From: Mytilisepta virgata | Lineage: Eukaryota; Mollusca; Bivalvia; Mytilida; Mytilidae | Assembly (NCBI GenBank): GCA_028015205.1 | Contig: CM051514.1 | Location: forward strand, 23,018,150-23,082,149 | Direction: 5' to 3' | Length of the DNA: 64,000 bases | In this document: positions 35,404-47,940 of the stretch, in pieces | How positions within the stretch are numbered: the first letter of the stretch is position 1 | Layout of the letters: each line of letters opens with the position of its first letter | Program-made: the position numbers and the translations under genes | Notes under the pieces: model-generated | What the model was told of the DNA's origin: nothing | The model's input: only the letters and a program-made list of their open reading frames with translations | The model's database searches: none

Positions 35404-38400
35404 GCAATGAGGCTATACATTCCATTTCAACAAATAGAGCGCATGAAATAAGTATTTACATGGAAACGTCTAACGGTACTCACAAAACAGCCAAATATTC
35501 AACGTTCAGTGTAGCGGCCGAGAGCGATAACTACAGACTTACCATTACTGGTCATAGTGGCGATGCTGGTGAGTTAAGGTCAAGATTCAGTAAATAAAAA
35601 ATCCATAGATTTTTTTTTTTAAATTTTAACAGTGAAAAGAACTGAACTTTTAGAAGTCAGCTATGTAAAAAAATATATAGGTCACCGAGTTTGTTTCATG
35701 GGAATACAACTTTGAAATGAGGAGGTTGTACTTTGCTTGTTACATCGAATTAATAGGGAAAGTCAAAAAAATATCGGTATGTTATGTATATAAATAGTTG
35801 TATAAAATTCTACAGTCCATAGATTTTTTTCCAAAAATAATATTTTATTTTCCTTTTTCTGACAAATTCAATGATGTAAAAAAATCATATGGTCACAGAC
35901 TTCGCTTTCAGTGCAGATGCTTTTGAAGCTTTAAAAAATTCGCAAACATATGACAAAAATCGTGACGTTGCGATAACGTCATCTGGGAGAACTGGATATC
36001 TGTCAGGAAACCGTCTCTATTTTGAACAATTTTGATGCAAAGTAACCGGGCACCGGTAACTTGTTAACAATATATGTACGAAATTTCATTTTATAATTTG
36101 ATAAATGGAATATTTTTGAATCATAAACTTTGTATACTTTGATGGTAACGTTAATATTATTCCCTTTTTACATCGGGCAGACCTTTTGACAGGAAAAGTA
36201 TATTTACTTAGCTATCAAAATGGAATCATCGCTTTATTAATTTTACAGCCTTCGGCATTACTGAACTAGATATTCGCTATGCCCTGTCTTTCTGAACCAT
36301 GCATACATCCCAGATAATCATGACAACTGCTTCTTGTTTTATGGTCGGCTTTCTGTTTATTTTCTAATTGAAATTTACATGTGTAATTTGTTAGTTGTTC
36401 CATGAGCTTGCTTCTAGCTTACGTTCAAACTATTTGATAATTTTGTGTTGCCAGTCATTTCCCTTTTTCTTAAAAGTACAAAAAATGACTCAGGTTTTTT
36501 AGAAGCAGTGAAAACATCCGGGACTACGATGTCCTGCATCTAATTTTTGAATAAATCAAAACACTCCTTATCCTCATGAAAAGGTATTTATTAAATAGAT
36601 TATGTGTCTGTTACACATCGCTTCCCTACCGTAAAGACTAAATTAAGAAATCTGTTATAATTGATTTTGGTCCCAACACAGCATTTAACCGAAATCAGTC
36701 GGCCATTGAACGTTTGCACCAATTATTGATACGTTTGCACCAATAAATTTTCTGAAACGCATACATTAATAGAGACAAAAATGAAACAATACATTTGTGC
36801 AAATATTTTAGTTCTTTATATATTACCCGGTCCCTCCTACTTTATTTGGGCTTATATTTTAATAGTCACCTGCAGGTATACAGTACAGGTTAACTTTATA
36901 TGTAAATTTGCGCTTTTGATAATTTTTTTAACTGCGCTTTTCATACATTTTGAAAACGGTAATAACACAGCTGAACGAAGCTTGAAAAAACAGGTAAAGA
37001 TGACTGAATGATGCAGGGTGCGCTGAGAAATGTTTTATGACTTTACCTGTGGAACATATAGCATTGGTTCCTGATATATGGACCTTAGCAAACGGATCGG
37101 GAGTAAAGGGACTCATTGTGGACAAGGGTGTATATTTGCTCTTTCAAATTGGTTGGGACAATAATATTTTCTTCTCAACGAGCATTTTGCGTACATGTAT
37201 TTGTAATTGACTGTGTAATAACCAAGACAACCAGAAAAAAACGCGAATATGGGATATTTTCGTGTGCCCATTCCCATGCATAAGAATGTATATTCTCAAA
37301 TAATACCAGTATTACGTAATGTAATTTTTCATTGGATGAAACCATGACTTTCGATATCATCCATTTTTGATAAACCATGTTGGCGTAGGAATTCTCGAAC
37401 CGGGAAAATAGGATCTTTTCAGTTCGCAAAAATATTTATTAGCTTTACGGAAGTTTCATTAAAATGTAACTGTATTGCATTGTGTATGTAGACACGACTA
37501 TTTTTTTTTTTTTTTTTTTTGTTAGCCAGCTTGTAGGAATTTGAGATATTTGAAAGAAAACTAAATTTGATATATTAAAAAGTAATACATTATGTTTTCA
37601 TAATTTTTGTTTATATATTAACTCGGACTTGGATAAAGAATGTGATTTGTTTTATTTCTTTCCAGAAAATGTCCTTTAGTCATATTATCGTACTTCTTTC
37701 TATATATTGCAAATATATCCATAATACACCACCGTTAAGTATATAATGCATTTATTAACATCTGTTAACATCAAACTGTTATTTGCGTTTTTTCCTGTCG
37801 AAAAACCTAAATTATTGTGTAAGATAAGATTAAGTCTATTTAGTTAAGAATCTCATTTCTTGCTTTTTTTTTTAACCATTTGCCTTCCTTGGCCGAATAA
37901 AAGCTTCACCGAACCTCATTTTTTCTAGATGGAACACGCACGATATACAGAAGATACAATGTAAATTTTCTAACGTACTAACGTACTATTCGCGGCAATA
38001 TTACTATGACGTTGCGCGATTCTACGACGGCCGCTACGCGGTGCTCAAATACTGAATCTTGACCTAAAGCTGGTTGTTTACATATCATTTCTTTAATAAC
38101 TATGCAAGCAAAGACACCTTTGAGTTGGTCCGTATATGTGTGTCCTCATCATACAATGAAATTTGATATAACCAACACCGCGTCAATTAAAATAATATTA
38201 CGAAAATAAGAAAGCTTAAAAAGTAAAATGAAAAAAAAACAAAGCTGGAAGACTGTTGGTAAAATTGCACAAGACAGGAAAGCAAGAAGCAACTATCGCT
38301 GATTGTTATGCACAGCATACAAGATGTTCGCCCCGTCCTCCCATTGCATTTTTTAGAATTTTCCCATGATTTTTACGCCGATTTTTTCAGCTTAGGCTTC

Positions 38401-39313
38401 GTCCATTTTTCAAAATGGTCGTCTATATATATATATATATACCCTTTTTGAAGATGCTGAACATTTCTCGGTAAAATTGGAGCTGTCCAGATTTTTTTCT
38501 TTTTTTTTAAGAATTGTTCAACGGCGGCCATTTTGAAATTGGCGGCAACTTTGAAAATTTAAAAATAAGTCTGCAAATTTAATACTGAATATGTATTTTT
38601 GTGCCAAGTGTCGTTTTGAAAAAAACGTCTCCGAGAACAATCGCGAACAAAAAAAGAAGAAAAGGTGATCCCTTGACACTTCATGGGGGGGGGGACATAA
38701 CAAAAACAATATGCAGTATATTTCTTAGACCCAATATATACATGTTGTACGAAAAGGTAGAAACGTACGGAAAAATTGTATAATTACTCAAAACTTTGTT
38801 TGGCAAGCAGTATACAGGATATTCAACTTCCACGTGTAAATCATGCTTTCAAACTCATGCTTAGTGAATGTTGAACTGATCATAGTCGGTCTTGAGACAA
38901 ATAAAAAATCGCAAATTCAGAGTCAGAAGACACTACCAAAGATAAAAGACAGAAAGGTTTTGTATTGCCTATGTTTATTTCAGAACTACTTTGGTATTGA
39001 TATACATGTACCAATCCAATTTTAGAAGAAAAGAAATCATATATTTAAAGCATACATCTTGTTCGTAGGTAATCAAATGGATATATCAAATATATACACC
39101 GTTGCAAATGGTTATGGTTTCTCGACTAAAGATCGCGATAATGACAGATGGTGGGGACACTGTGCTGCTAAATATAGATATGGCTGGTGGCATAGTGAAT
39201 GTTCCTGGTCGGAATTAAATAGACCTTACTCGCCTGGAATGAACTGGTATGGATTTTCCGAGGATATCCAGAAGAGCATTATGATGATAAGAAAGAAATC
39301 TCGAATTCAATAA
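35404..39313 (+). CDS. Fibrinogen-related domain protein, two 3' exons (partial)
   Basis: Exon A (35404-35568) follows TTTTAATTATAG and ends before GTGAGT. It encodes NEAIHSISTNRAHEISIYME, then YSTFSVAAESDNYRLTITGHSGDAG, the central beta-sheet part of a fibrinogen C-terminal domain. Exon B (39069-39313) follows TTGTTCGTAG. It encodes NGYGFSTKDRDNDRWWGHC, then the GWW.S.C and LN segment, a PGMNWYGF block, and a stop. Phases match (one base carried over, giving Gly). The calcium-loop DRDND and the two Cys of the C-x12-C loop are present, so the binding-pocket half looks intact. The linker after the intron is several residues longer than I expect for the family. Upstream exons with the GGWT.IQRR block and signal peptide were not found between the BEL element and exon A. 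The gene is therefore a fragment, or its 5' exons lie elsewhere or are diverged. Such proteins are secreted lectins binding acetylated or other glycans and are numerous in bivalve innate immunity. Confidence 0.8.
35569..39068 (+). other. Presumed intron of the fibrinogen-related gene
   Basis: 3.5 kb, AT-rich. It contains a T tract of about 21 nt at 37500, a dispersed repeat at about 38295-38560 (CTGATTGTTATGCACA..CATACAAGATG, AAAATGG palindromes, TATATATATA) whose relative is at 53.6-53.8 kb, and a short stretch at 36890-36991. That stretch reads as a hydrophobic signal-like segment followed by CAG/GTAAAG. I see no fibrinogen sequence inside it. Confidence 0.45.
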
Positions 39314-40555
39314 AAAATATTGCAGCTTCTAAATACATTTTGACAGACAGTTCCTCATCAGCAGTGATCAAGACCAAAAAATACGAAAGAAGAAACAAGC
39401 CATAATATGTAGAACGAATTCCAATTCAATTTCCAAACACCATCTACATGCAAGGACAGAACATTGAAAAAAAAAACAAATAGAAAAAAATAGATATCAG
39501 CACTCAACTTATATTTATTTGATTTTATCTCATTACATCTGAAAGTTGTTATCAAAAAAGTTAACTAAAATGAATGAGGCTTTATATTTTACTAAATTTA
39601 CTGGTGAGGATTACCTCTCTTTGTTCCATACAGGTTATTCTCCAAAATGAACAAATTTCAAATTAATGAAGAACAATAATAAAATTACCAATACATGTAT
39701 TATATTTTATAAATTACCTGGATTTAATTAACGTTACAGGTGATCAATACTCTTTTAAGTTTTATTAAAGCAGCAACCAATTGGTTTTTATGATGAAATT
39801 TAAAATAAAAAGGCAGGACGAAAATTTTGTCAAAATATAAAGGCAGTATGTCTTTAGGTGTGAAAAAAAACTAAGGAAAAGGGTCAATCGGGATTTTTTT
39901 TGGTTTAAATGAGAATAAAAACTTAGGCCGAAATAGCGGGCGAAAAAAAAATTCGAGGTCTAAAATTTAGGCGAAATCAAACATTTCATCGTAGCCCACC
40001 CTTAAAACTCAAATGATTACTCTCTAATTATTTATGGTTCACTTAAACCAACTAAACTGATATTCTGCAAACACCACGGAAGATCATTCTTAGATGTTTC
40101 AAAACTCAAAGAAATCAGTTCAGGTAATCGGAAATTAAAATGTTAATGTTTACAAAACGACACAAATTATTATCAAACCTAACAACAAGTTTATTATTCT
40201 TATTCGGTCGTCGGATAAAATAGATTTAATAAGACGAAAATGGAGATTAGAGTTTTAATTAACATGTACATGTATAACCATTAACTCACATTGTCTGGCA
40301 TTCGGTTGGAAATTTAAAACATAAACGGAAAGATATTTTCCAGTTGAGAGTAAAAAAAGTTCCTCCTTTTTTTTAAGACCGGAAATCAACCTATCTCTAC
40401 TAACACTACCAACTCGCCTTTATCAAGAAATTGTAATACTTTGCAAAATTACTATTTAACGCCCAAAGAGGACTGAAAGAATGGATACAACGTGTATACG
40501 ACTTTTATACAATTTGATGCTAACGACTGACAATATGAATAGTCGTGTGAAATGA
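39314..40555. other. Non-coding downstream of the fibrinogen-related gene
   Basis: AATAAA occurs directly at the stop codon (39309-39316). No other gene is seen. AT-rich with A runs. Confidence 0.5.
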
Positions 40556-43500
40556 CGTGTTAACTTCCGCTTTCCATTTCAACTTGTCCGAAGAAGATCT
40601 CGAACACGACTGAACGGAATGACATGAAAGATACTGGGGTGATAGACCCCAATGCCTAGTTGTGCAGGAATGTTTAAACATTTTCAAAATGGCCGCCATT
40701 TTCAAGATGGTCGCCAAAAACCGAAAATCTTCGACCTCAATTTTCTCAAAAACTGCCTAGTAGAATTTCACCAAACTTAGTATAAATGTTCAGTAGCACA
40801 AGTGGAAACTTTTTATTAAAGAAAAACGGAAACAATATGTCGGCCATTTTCAAAATGGCCGCCAATAGTGGAAAAAAAGTGAACTTACTTGGATTTCAAC
40901 GATTTTTGGTTTATACAGTAAACATGATATCCCGAGTTGAATGGCGATAACGCAAATGTTCTACCGTAGCCATTTTCAAAATGGCCACCATTTTCCCGCC
41001 AAATTTTTAACATTCTTCAATTTCAATGCAATTTGGCACAAAGGGTAAACATGATATCCCGTGTTGAATGGCGTTAAAGAAAATGTTTTACGGGCAGCCA
41101 TTTTTAAAATGGCCTCCATTTTCCCGCCAAAAAAATGAACTTGCTTGGATTTCAACGATTTTAGGTTTATTCAGTAAACATGATATCCGGAGTTGAATGG
41201 CGATAACGCAATTGTTCTACGGGCAGCCATTTTCAAAATAGCCGACATTTTCCCGCCAAAATTTCAACATTCCTCAATTTCAATGCAATTTGGTATAAAG
41301 GGTAAACATGATATCCCGAGTTGACTGGAGTTAAATAAAATGTTTAATGGGCAGCCCTTTTCAAAATGGCTGCCATTTTCCCACCAAAATTTCAACCTTG
41401 TTCCATTTCAATGAAATTATTTCAACCTTGTTCAATTTCAATGAAATTTGGTGTAACGGGTTAGCCGGGTCTAGTGGAACCCCTGCTCAATTTTTTTCGT
41501 TTGGGAGACTTCATGATCTTTGATCATAAATTTTAATTATTATTTTTCCGTCTTTTTTTTCTTCCGCTTTCCATTTCAACTTGTCCGACGCAGATCTCGA
41601 ACACGACTCAACGGAATGAAATGAAACTTACTGGGGTGATAGACCCCAATGCCTAGTTGTGCAAGAATGTTTAAAAATTTTCAAAATGGCCACCATTTTC
41701 AAGATGGTCGCCAAAAACCGAAAACCTTCGACCTCAATTTTCTCAATAACTGCCCGGCAGAATTTCATCAAACTTAGTATAAATGTTCAGTAGCACGAGT
41801 GGAAACTTTTTATTAAAGAAAAACGGAAACGATATGTCGGCCATTTTCAAAATGGCCGCCAATAGTGGAAAAAAGTAAACTTGCTTGGATTTCAACGATT
41901 TTTGGTTAATGTAGTAAACATGATATCCCGAGTTGAATGACGATAACGCAAATGTTCTACCGGCAGCCATTTTCAAAATGGCCACCATTTTCCCGTCAAA
42001 TTTTTAACATTCTTTAATTTCAATGCAATTTGGCACAAAGGGTAAACATGATATCCCGAGTTGAATGACGTTAAAGAAAATGTTTTATGGGCAGCCATTT
42101 TTAAAATGGCCTCCATTTTCCCGCCAAAAAATGAACTTGCTTGGATTTCAACGATTTTAGGTTTATTCATTAAACATGATATCCGGAATTGAATGGCGAT
42201 AACGCAAATGTTCTACGGGCAGCCATTTTTAAAATGGCCGACATTTTCCCGCCGAAATTACAACATTATTCAATTTCAATGCAATTTGGTATAAAGGGTA
42301 AACATGATATCCCGAGTTGACTGGAGTTAAAGAAAATGTTTAATGGGCAGCCCTTTTCAAAATGGCTGCCATTTTCCCACCAAAATTTCAACCTTGTTCC
42401 ATTTCAATGAAATTATTTCAACCTTGTTTAATTTCAATGAAATTTGGTGTAACGGGTTAGCCAGGTCTAGTGGAACCCCTGCTCAATTTTTTTCGTTTGG
42501 GAGACTTCATGATCTTTGATCATAAATTTTAATTATCATTATTTTTCCGTCTTTTTTTTCTTCCGCTTTCCATTTCAACTTGTCCGACGCAGATCTCGAA
42601 CACGACTCAACGGAATGAAATGAAACTTACTGGGGTGAAAGACCCCAATGCCTAGTTGTGCAAGAATGTTTAAAATTTTCAAAATGGCCGCCATTTTCAA
42701 GATGGTCGCCAAAAACCGAAAACCTTCGATATCAATTTTCTCAAAAACTGCCCGGCAGAATTTCATCAAACTTAGTATAAATGTTCAGTAGCACGATTGG
42801 AAACTTTTTATTTAAGAAAAACGGAAACAATATGTCGGCCATTTTCAAAATGGCCGCCAATAGTGGAAAAAAGTAAACTTGCTTGGATTTCAACGATTTT
42901 TGGTTAATGTAGTAAACATGATATCCCGAGTTGAATGGCGATAACGCAAATGTTCTACCGGCAGCCATTTTCAAAATGGCCACCATTTTCCCGTCAAATT
43001 TTTAACATTCTTCAATTTCAATTCAATTTGGCACAAAGGGTAAACATGATATCCCGAGTTGAATGGCGTTAAAGAAAATGTTTTACGGGCAGCCATTTTC
43101 CCGCCAAAAGAGTGAACTTGCTTGGATTTCAACGATTTTAGGTTTATTCAGTAAACATGATATCTGGAGTTGAATGGCGATAACGCAAATGTTCTACGGG
43201 CAGCCATTTTCAAAATGGCCGACATTTTCCCGCCAAAATTTCAACACTTTTCAATTTCAATGCAATTTGGTATAAAGGGTAAACATGATATCCCGAGTTG
43301 TCTGGAGTTAAAGAAAATGTTTAATGGGCAGCCATTTTCAAAATGGCCGCCATTTTCCCACCAAAATTTCAACCTTGTTCCATTTCAATGAAATTATTTC
43401 AACCTTGTTCAATTTCAACGAAATTTGGTGTAACGGGTTAGCCAGGTCTAGTGGAACCCCTGCTCAATTTTTTTCGTTTGGGAGACTTCATGATCTTTAA

Positions 43501-44376
43501 TCATAAATTTTAATTATTATTATTTTTCCGTCTTTTTTTTTCTTCCGCTTTCCATTTCAACTTGTCCGAAGCAGATCTCGAACACAACTCAACGGAATGA
43601 CATGAAACTTACTGGGGTGATAGACCCCAATGCCTAGTTGTGGAAGAATGTTTAAAAATTTTCAAAATGGCCGCCATTTTCAAGATGGTCGCCAAAAACC
43701 GAAAACCTTCGACCTCAATTTTCTCAAAACTGCCCGGCACAATTTCACCAAACTTAGTATAAATGTTCAGAAGCACGAGTGGAAACTTTTTATTAAAGAA
43801 ACACGGAAACGATATGTCGGCCATTTTCAAAATGGCCGCCAATAGTGGAAAAAAATAATGTTCTGTAAAAACGCTTACATGGGGTGTAAGATATGTAAGT
43901 AAAAAGGAAACTTACCCTTTTTGTGTATTGATTATGTAGTATAGAAACAAGCTGAAACTTCATTCATTAAAATAACCAAAAATCTTTTATTATCAATAAA
44001 GCTTGATAAAACGCAGCAAAAATTGTTTAAACAACGCATGTTTTGAAACATATTGAAAAATGTTTCTACGATTAACTTTTATTAATCCTGTTAATTCAAA
44101 ACGATCTGAGTAACCACATTCTAAATAAGATTTCGATCCCATACAAAAACCAATCATTTTGTCAGAAACATTCGTATGTAAATTTTTTACTTCATGCCAT
44201 ACACGTGTTCTATAAGGTTTATTATTATTATTTTATCCTAAAATGTCGTGGAAAGAAAAAAAAATTCACTTTTTCCGTGATTTATTTTTCACCGGTCATT
44301 TGTACATATGTTTTGCTAATAATTTGTTCAAATTTTAACTATTTCTTTTTTATGTCAATATTTGTTGCAAATTCAT

Positions 44377-47300
44377 AGGATGCGCATTGGGTTGTATTAC
44401 TGTCGGTCTACTCGACTCCCAAAAATAAAACAATTAACAGTGTATTGTGTACTTTTGTACTTAATGCTACTTTGTTTTGGAGTTTTATGTGTTACTTACT
44501 ATATATTGTACTGTATTATTTGTAAAATTTCACCATATGCTTTAATTCGTTGTTTGATAAATGATACTTCATTCTTTAACACAGACAAAAATTCCCATAA
44601 AAAAATGCATTTTGACCCTAATCCCCGTTAAACTGAAGAAAAAATTGTAACCAATAAAATAGTAAATCAAGTGTATCTATTATGGTCAATTATTGTTTTC
44701 GGAATGTGGGTAAATTTATTTATATATAGAGCTGGTGACGTATCAAAAAATCCCGGACCGAACTCAAATATTGAAATAGATACTTCTAGTAGTTCGGCAT
44801 ATGAATCTTCCAATTCTGAAAATGACATCTTGTTCGGTTGTGACAGTTTCCTTACATTTTCTTGTTTGAACACACAAAGTCTTACTAATAAGCGGGATAT
44901 AATCGAAACAGAACTCGGTGATCGAGATGTTTTATTGTTCTCGGAGACTTGGTTTAACACAGACACAATTGAAAGCGAGATAACTCTACATTCTTTCAAA
45001 ACGCCTTACCGACTCGATAGGTCAAACAGAGGAGATGCTATATATGTTAAAGAAAATGTTTTCAGCGAGGAAAAGCCTGAATGTAAAGTAAATGGCGTTG
45101 AATGTTTATGGGTAAAGATTCACTCAAAAGCCACTGACGTTCTTTTTGGCATTTTCTATAGGCCACCTGATGCTGAAAATTTTACATAGGATAATATTAA
45201 TCATTCTATTGATCTTGCCTTGAGTTCAAACTGTCAAAAAATAATTATTTGCGGAGACTTTAGTGACGACCAGCTAAATCCCAGAGAGTTCCATATACGT
45301 GATATTTGTTCACAAAATAATTTTCACCAAATAATTAACGACCCTACTTATTTCTGTGAAAGATCCTCGTCTTTACTTGACGTAATTTTGGTAAATGACC
45401 CTGACCTCATTTTATACTCGGAAGTAGGTGAGAATATTTTTGAAAACACTGTCCGGTATCATTGCCCCATTAGCGGAATAATCAATATTGAAAAAATTAA
45501 ATCAAAGACTGTTAAGAGAAGAATTTGGCAATATCACCTTGGAGATTACAATGGTTATAGAAATGAACTTTCGAATACAAAATGGGATGATCTTATTGAA
45601 AAAGTAGATTTGAACTCAGCTGTCGACAATGTTTTTTGAAAAATATCAGAAACAGCAGAATCGTTTATTCCAAATAGATTAATATGTGTTAGGAAAAACG
45701 ACCCGCCATGGATTAATAGCAATATTCGTAAAATGATTCGAAAACGCAAAAGAATCCGTTGTAAAGCCAAAACGTCTAATAAAGAGATAGACTGGGTAAA
45801 ATTCAGATCTACCAGAAACAAAATTATAGGCATGATTAGGGCTGCGATACAAAATTACCAAGACAAACAAATAATTCAACTTGAAAACTTAAAACTCCAA
45901 TCCCAAAACTGGTGGAAAATTATGAAAAACCTAATTGGAAATAGTGCTAATAAATCTAATTACCCCGTTATAGCTTTCGACAATCGGTTTATTGAAGATG
46001 ATATTGATAAGGCTAATTGCTTCAACGAATTCTTTTGGGAACAATCTACAATAGACGATACAAACATATCCCTCCCGCAATACATAGACAACAATAACCC
46101 CAAAATCGAGGAGGTTGCCATAACTGAACAAGATGTCGAAGATGTGCTAGTAAACTTGAATTCTGCAAAAGCTTCAGGGCCTGATTTAATTAATCCAAGA
46201 ATACTTAAAGAAGGTGCAACCGTCTTGAGATATCCTCTTGCTAAATTATTTAACAAATCATTACAGCTAAAAACGTTTCCAGCTGCTTGGAAACTGGCAA
46301 ATGTTATACCTGTGTTTAAAAATAAAGGTGATGCAGCAACTATTTCAAATTATCGTCCAATTTCATTGCTATCCGTCATTGGAAAAGTAATGGAAAGATG
46401 TATTTTTAAATACCTTTTTAATTTCCTCAATAGTCATTCCATAATAACAAAGTTTCAATCTGGATTTACACCTGGTGACTCCACAGTAAATCAGCTAATA
46501 TCCATAACTAATGATTTTGGTAAAGCTTTAGATGAAGGCAAAGAAATACGTGTGATATTTTGCGATATCAGCAAAGCCTTTGATCGGGTCTGGCACAAAG
46601 GGCTATTATTCAAATTAAAACAAATTGGAATAGAAGGGAATTTTTTAAAGTGGATTCAGAGTTACTTATGTAGACGACAACAAGTTGTCATCAATGGTAA
46701 AACCTCAGACATCCGAAACATATCAGCAGGCGTACCACAAGGCCCTATACTTGGCCCTATATTATTCTTAATCTATATAAATGATATTGTGAACGACATC
46801 GAATGCAATATTAAACTATTTGCTGATGACACCTCTATTTATATAGTAGTAGATAATGAATATGAAGCCGCAGAAATTTTGAATAACGAAATGGAAAAAA
46901 TTCATAATTGGTCAAAACAATGGTTAGTATATTTCAATCCTAACAAAACCGACATTATGACTATAACTAAAAAAGAACACAAACCTCACCACCCACCAAT
47001 ATATATGGATGGGGTAATAATCCATGAAGTAGAATTACATAAACATCTTGGACTAATATTTTCGGAAAACGGTTCATGGAATGAACATGTTATTAAAATA
47101 ATAGAAAAGGTATCTCCTAGATTAGCTATGTTACGAAAATTAAAATTTAAACTCAAACGAAAACATCTGGAAACAATATATTTCTCTTTTATCAGACCCA
47201 TAATGGAATATGCCGACATAGTTTGGGACAATGTTCCTGAATACTTAAAAACAGGTCTAGAAAATTTACAACTAGAAGCTGCCCGCACTGTTACAGGGGG

Positions 47301-47940
47301 GACAAGAGTTACCTCAAGACAGTTGCTTTATGATGAAACGGGCTGGGACACTCTACAACAAAGACGAATCAAACACAAACTTATTAAATTCCACCAGATG
47401 GTACACAAAAAATCTCCCGAGTACCTGTATTCAATAATTCCACCTCAAATGTATAATCTTCATGACCACAGGACAAGACAGTCTGATAACATTCAAAGTA
47501 TTCGTTGTCGAACATTTTACTATCAGAATTCTTTTTTACCTTCAACAATCCAAGAATGGAATAATATTCCAAATGAAATTCGCCGCAATTCATCATTGTA
47601 TAGTTTTAAACATTTTTTTAATCGAAATTTAAATAAAAGCCCTGCGTATTTCAACTACGGAACTCGGAAAGATCAAATATATCTCTCTAGACTTCGATTG
47701 GAATGTAGTTTACTTAAAGATCATTTATTCCGTAAAAACTTGGCGGAATCACGGCTTTGCACCTGTGGTCATGCAGAAACCACGTCACACTATTTGTTAA
47801 AATGTTTCCAATATTCAACAATTAGACGTGAAACTATAGCGCTTCTCTCACATAAAGATGTAAAATCATTACTCTATGGGAATAGTTTACTGTCTGTTGA
47901 AGAAAACAAAGAGATATTTTTAAGGGTATCTAAGTATTAA
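44377..47940 (+). pseudogene. LINE endonuclease-reverse transcriptase with 2A-like motif; three nonsense codons
   Basis: One frame stays in register from ATG 44377 to TAA 47940, broken only by TAA 44629, TAG 45187 and TGA 45637; there are no frameshifts. The N-terminal part has two hydrophobic segments. A segment MWVNLFIYRAGDVSKNPGP (44704-44760) ends in the 2A-like motif. The endonuclease follows (FSCLNTQSLTNK, LLFSETWF, ICGDFS, HCPI). The RT then shows KASGPDLINPRILK, NYRPISLLSVIGK, IFCDISKAFDRVWH, SAGVPQGPILGPILFLIYIN and the catalytic FADD at 46819-46830. After the thumb comes a C-terminal CTCGHAETTSHYLLKC zinc-like motif (about 47759). The layout fits the CR1/jockey/L2 side of LINEs. No RNase H is seen. 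The alternative start at 44704 would make a protein of about 1,079 residues if the two later stops were absent. The few lesions suggest recent activity of the family. Confidence 0.85.
44734..44760 (+). other. 2A-like translational recoding motif in the LINE frame
   Basis: GDVSKNPGP is encoded here, next to a hydrophobic stretch. The canonical 2A core is D-[VI]-E-x-N-P-G-P; here Glu is replaced by Ser. 2A-like motifs at this place, just ahead of the endonuclease, are known in several invertebrate LINE families. Whether this variant causes ribosome skipping cannot be told from sequence. Confidence 0.6.

Noticed and set aside
41743..43845. Several frames encoding MAAILKMA-like strings on both strands
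   Set aside because: They translate the CCATTTTCAAAATGG palindromes of the tandem array, are short, and vary between units.
45733..47940. 735-codon frame as a host gene
   Set aside because: It contains the full set of LINE RT motifs and is the main part of a transposon interrupting a satellite array.
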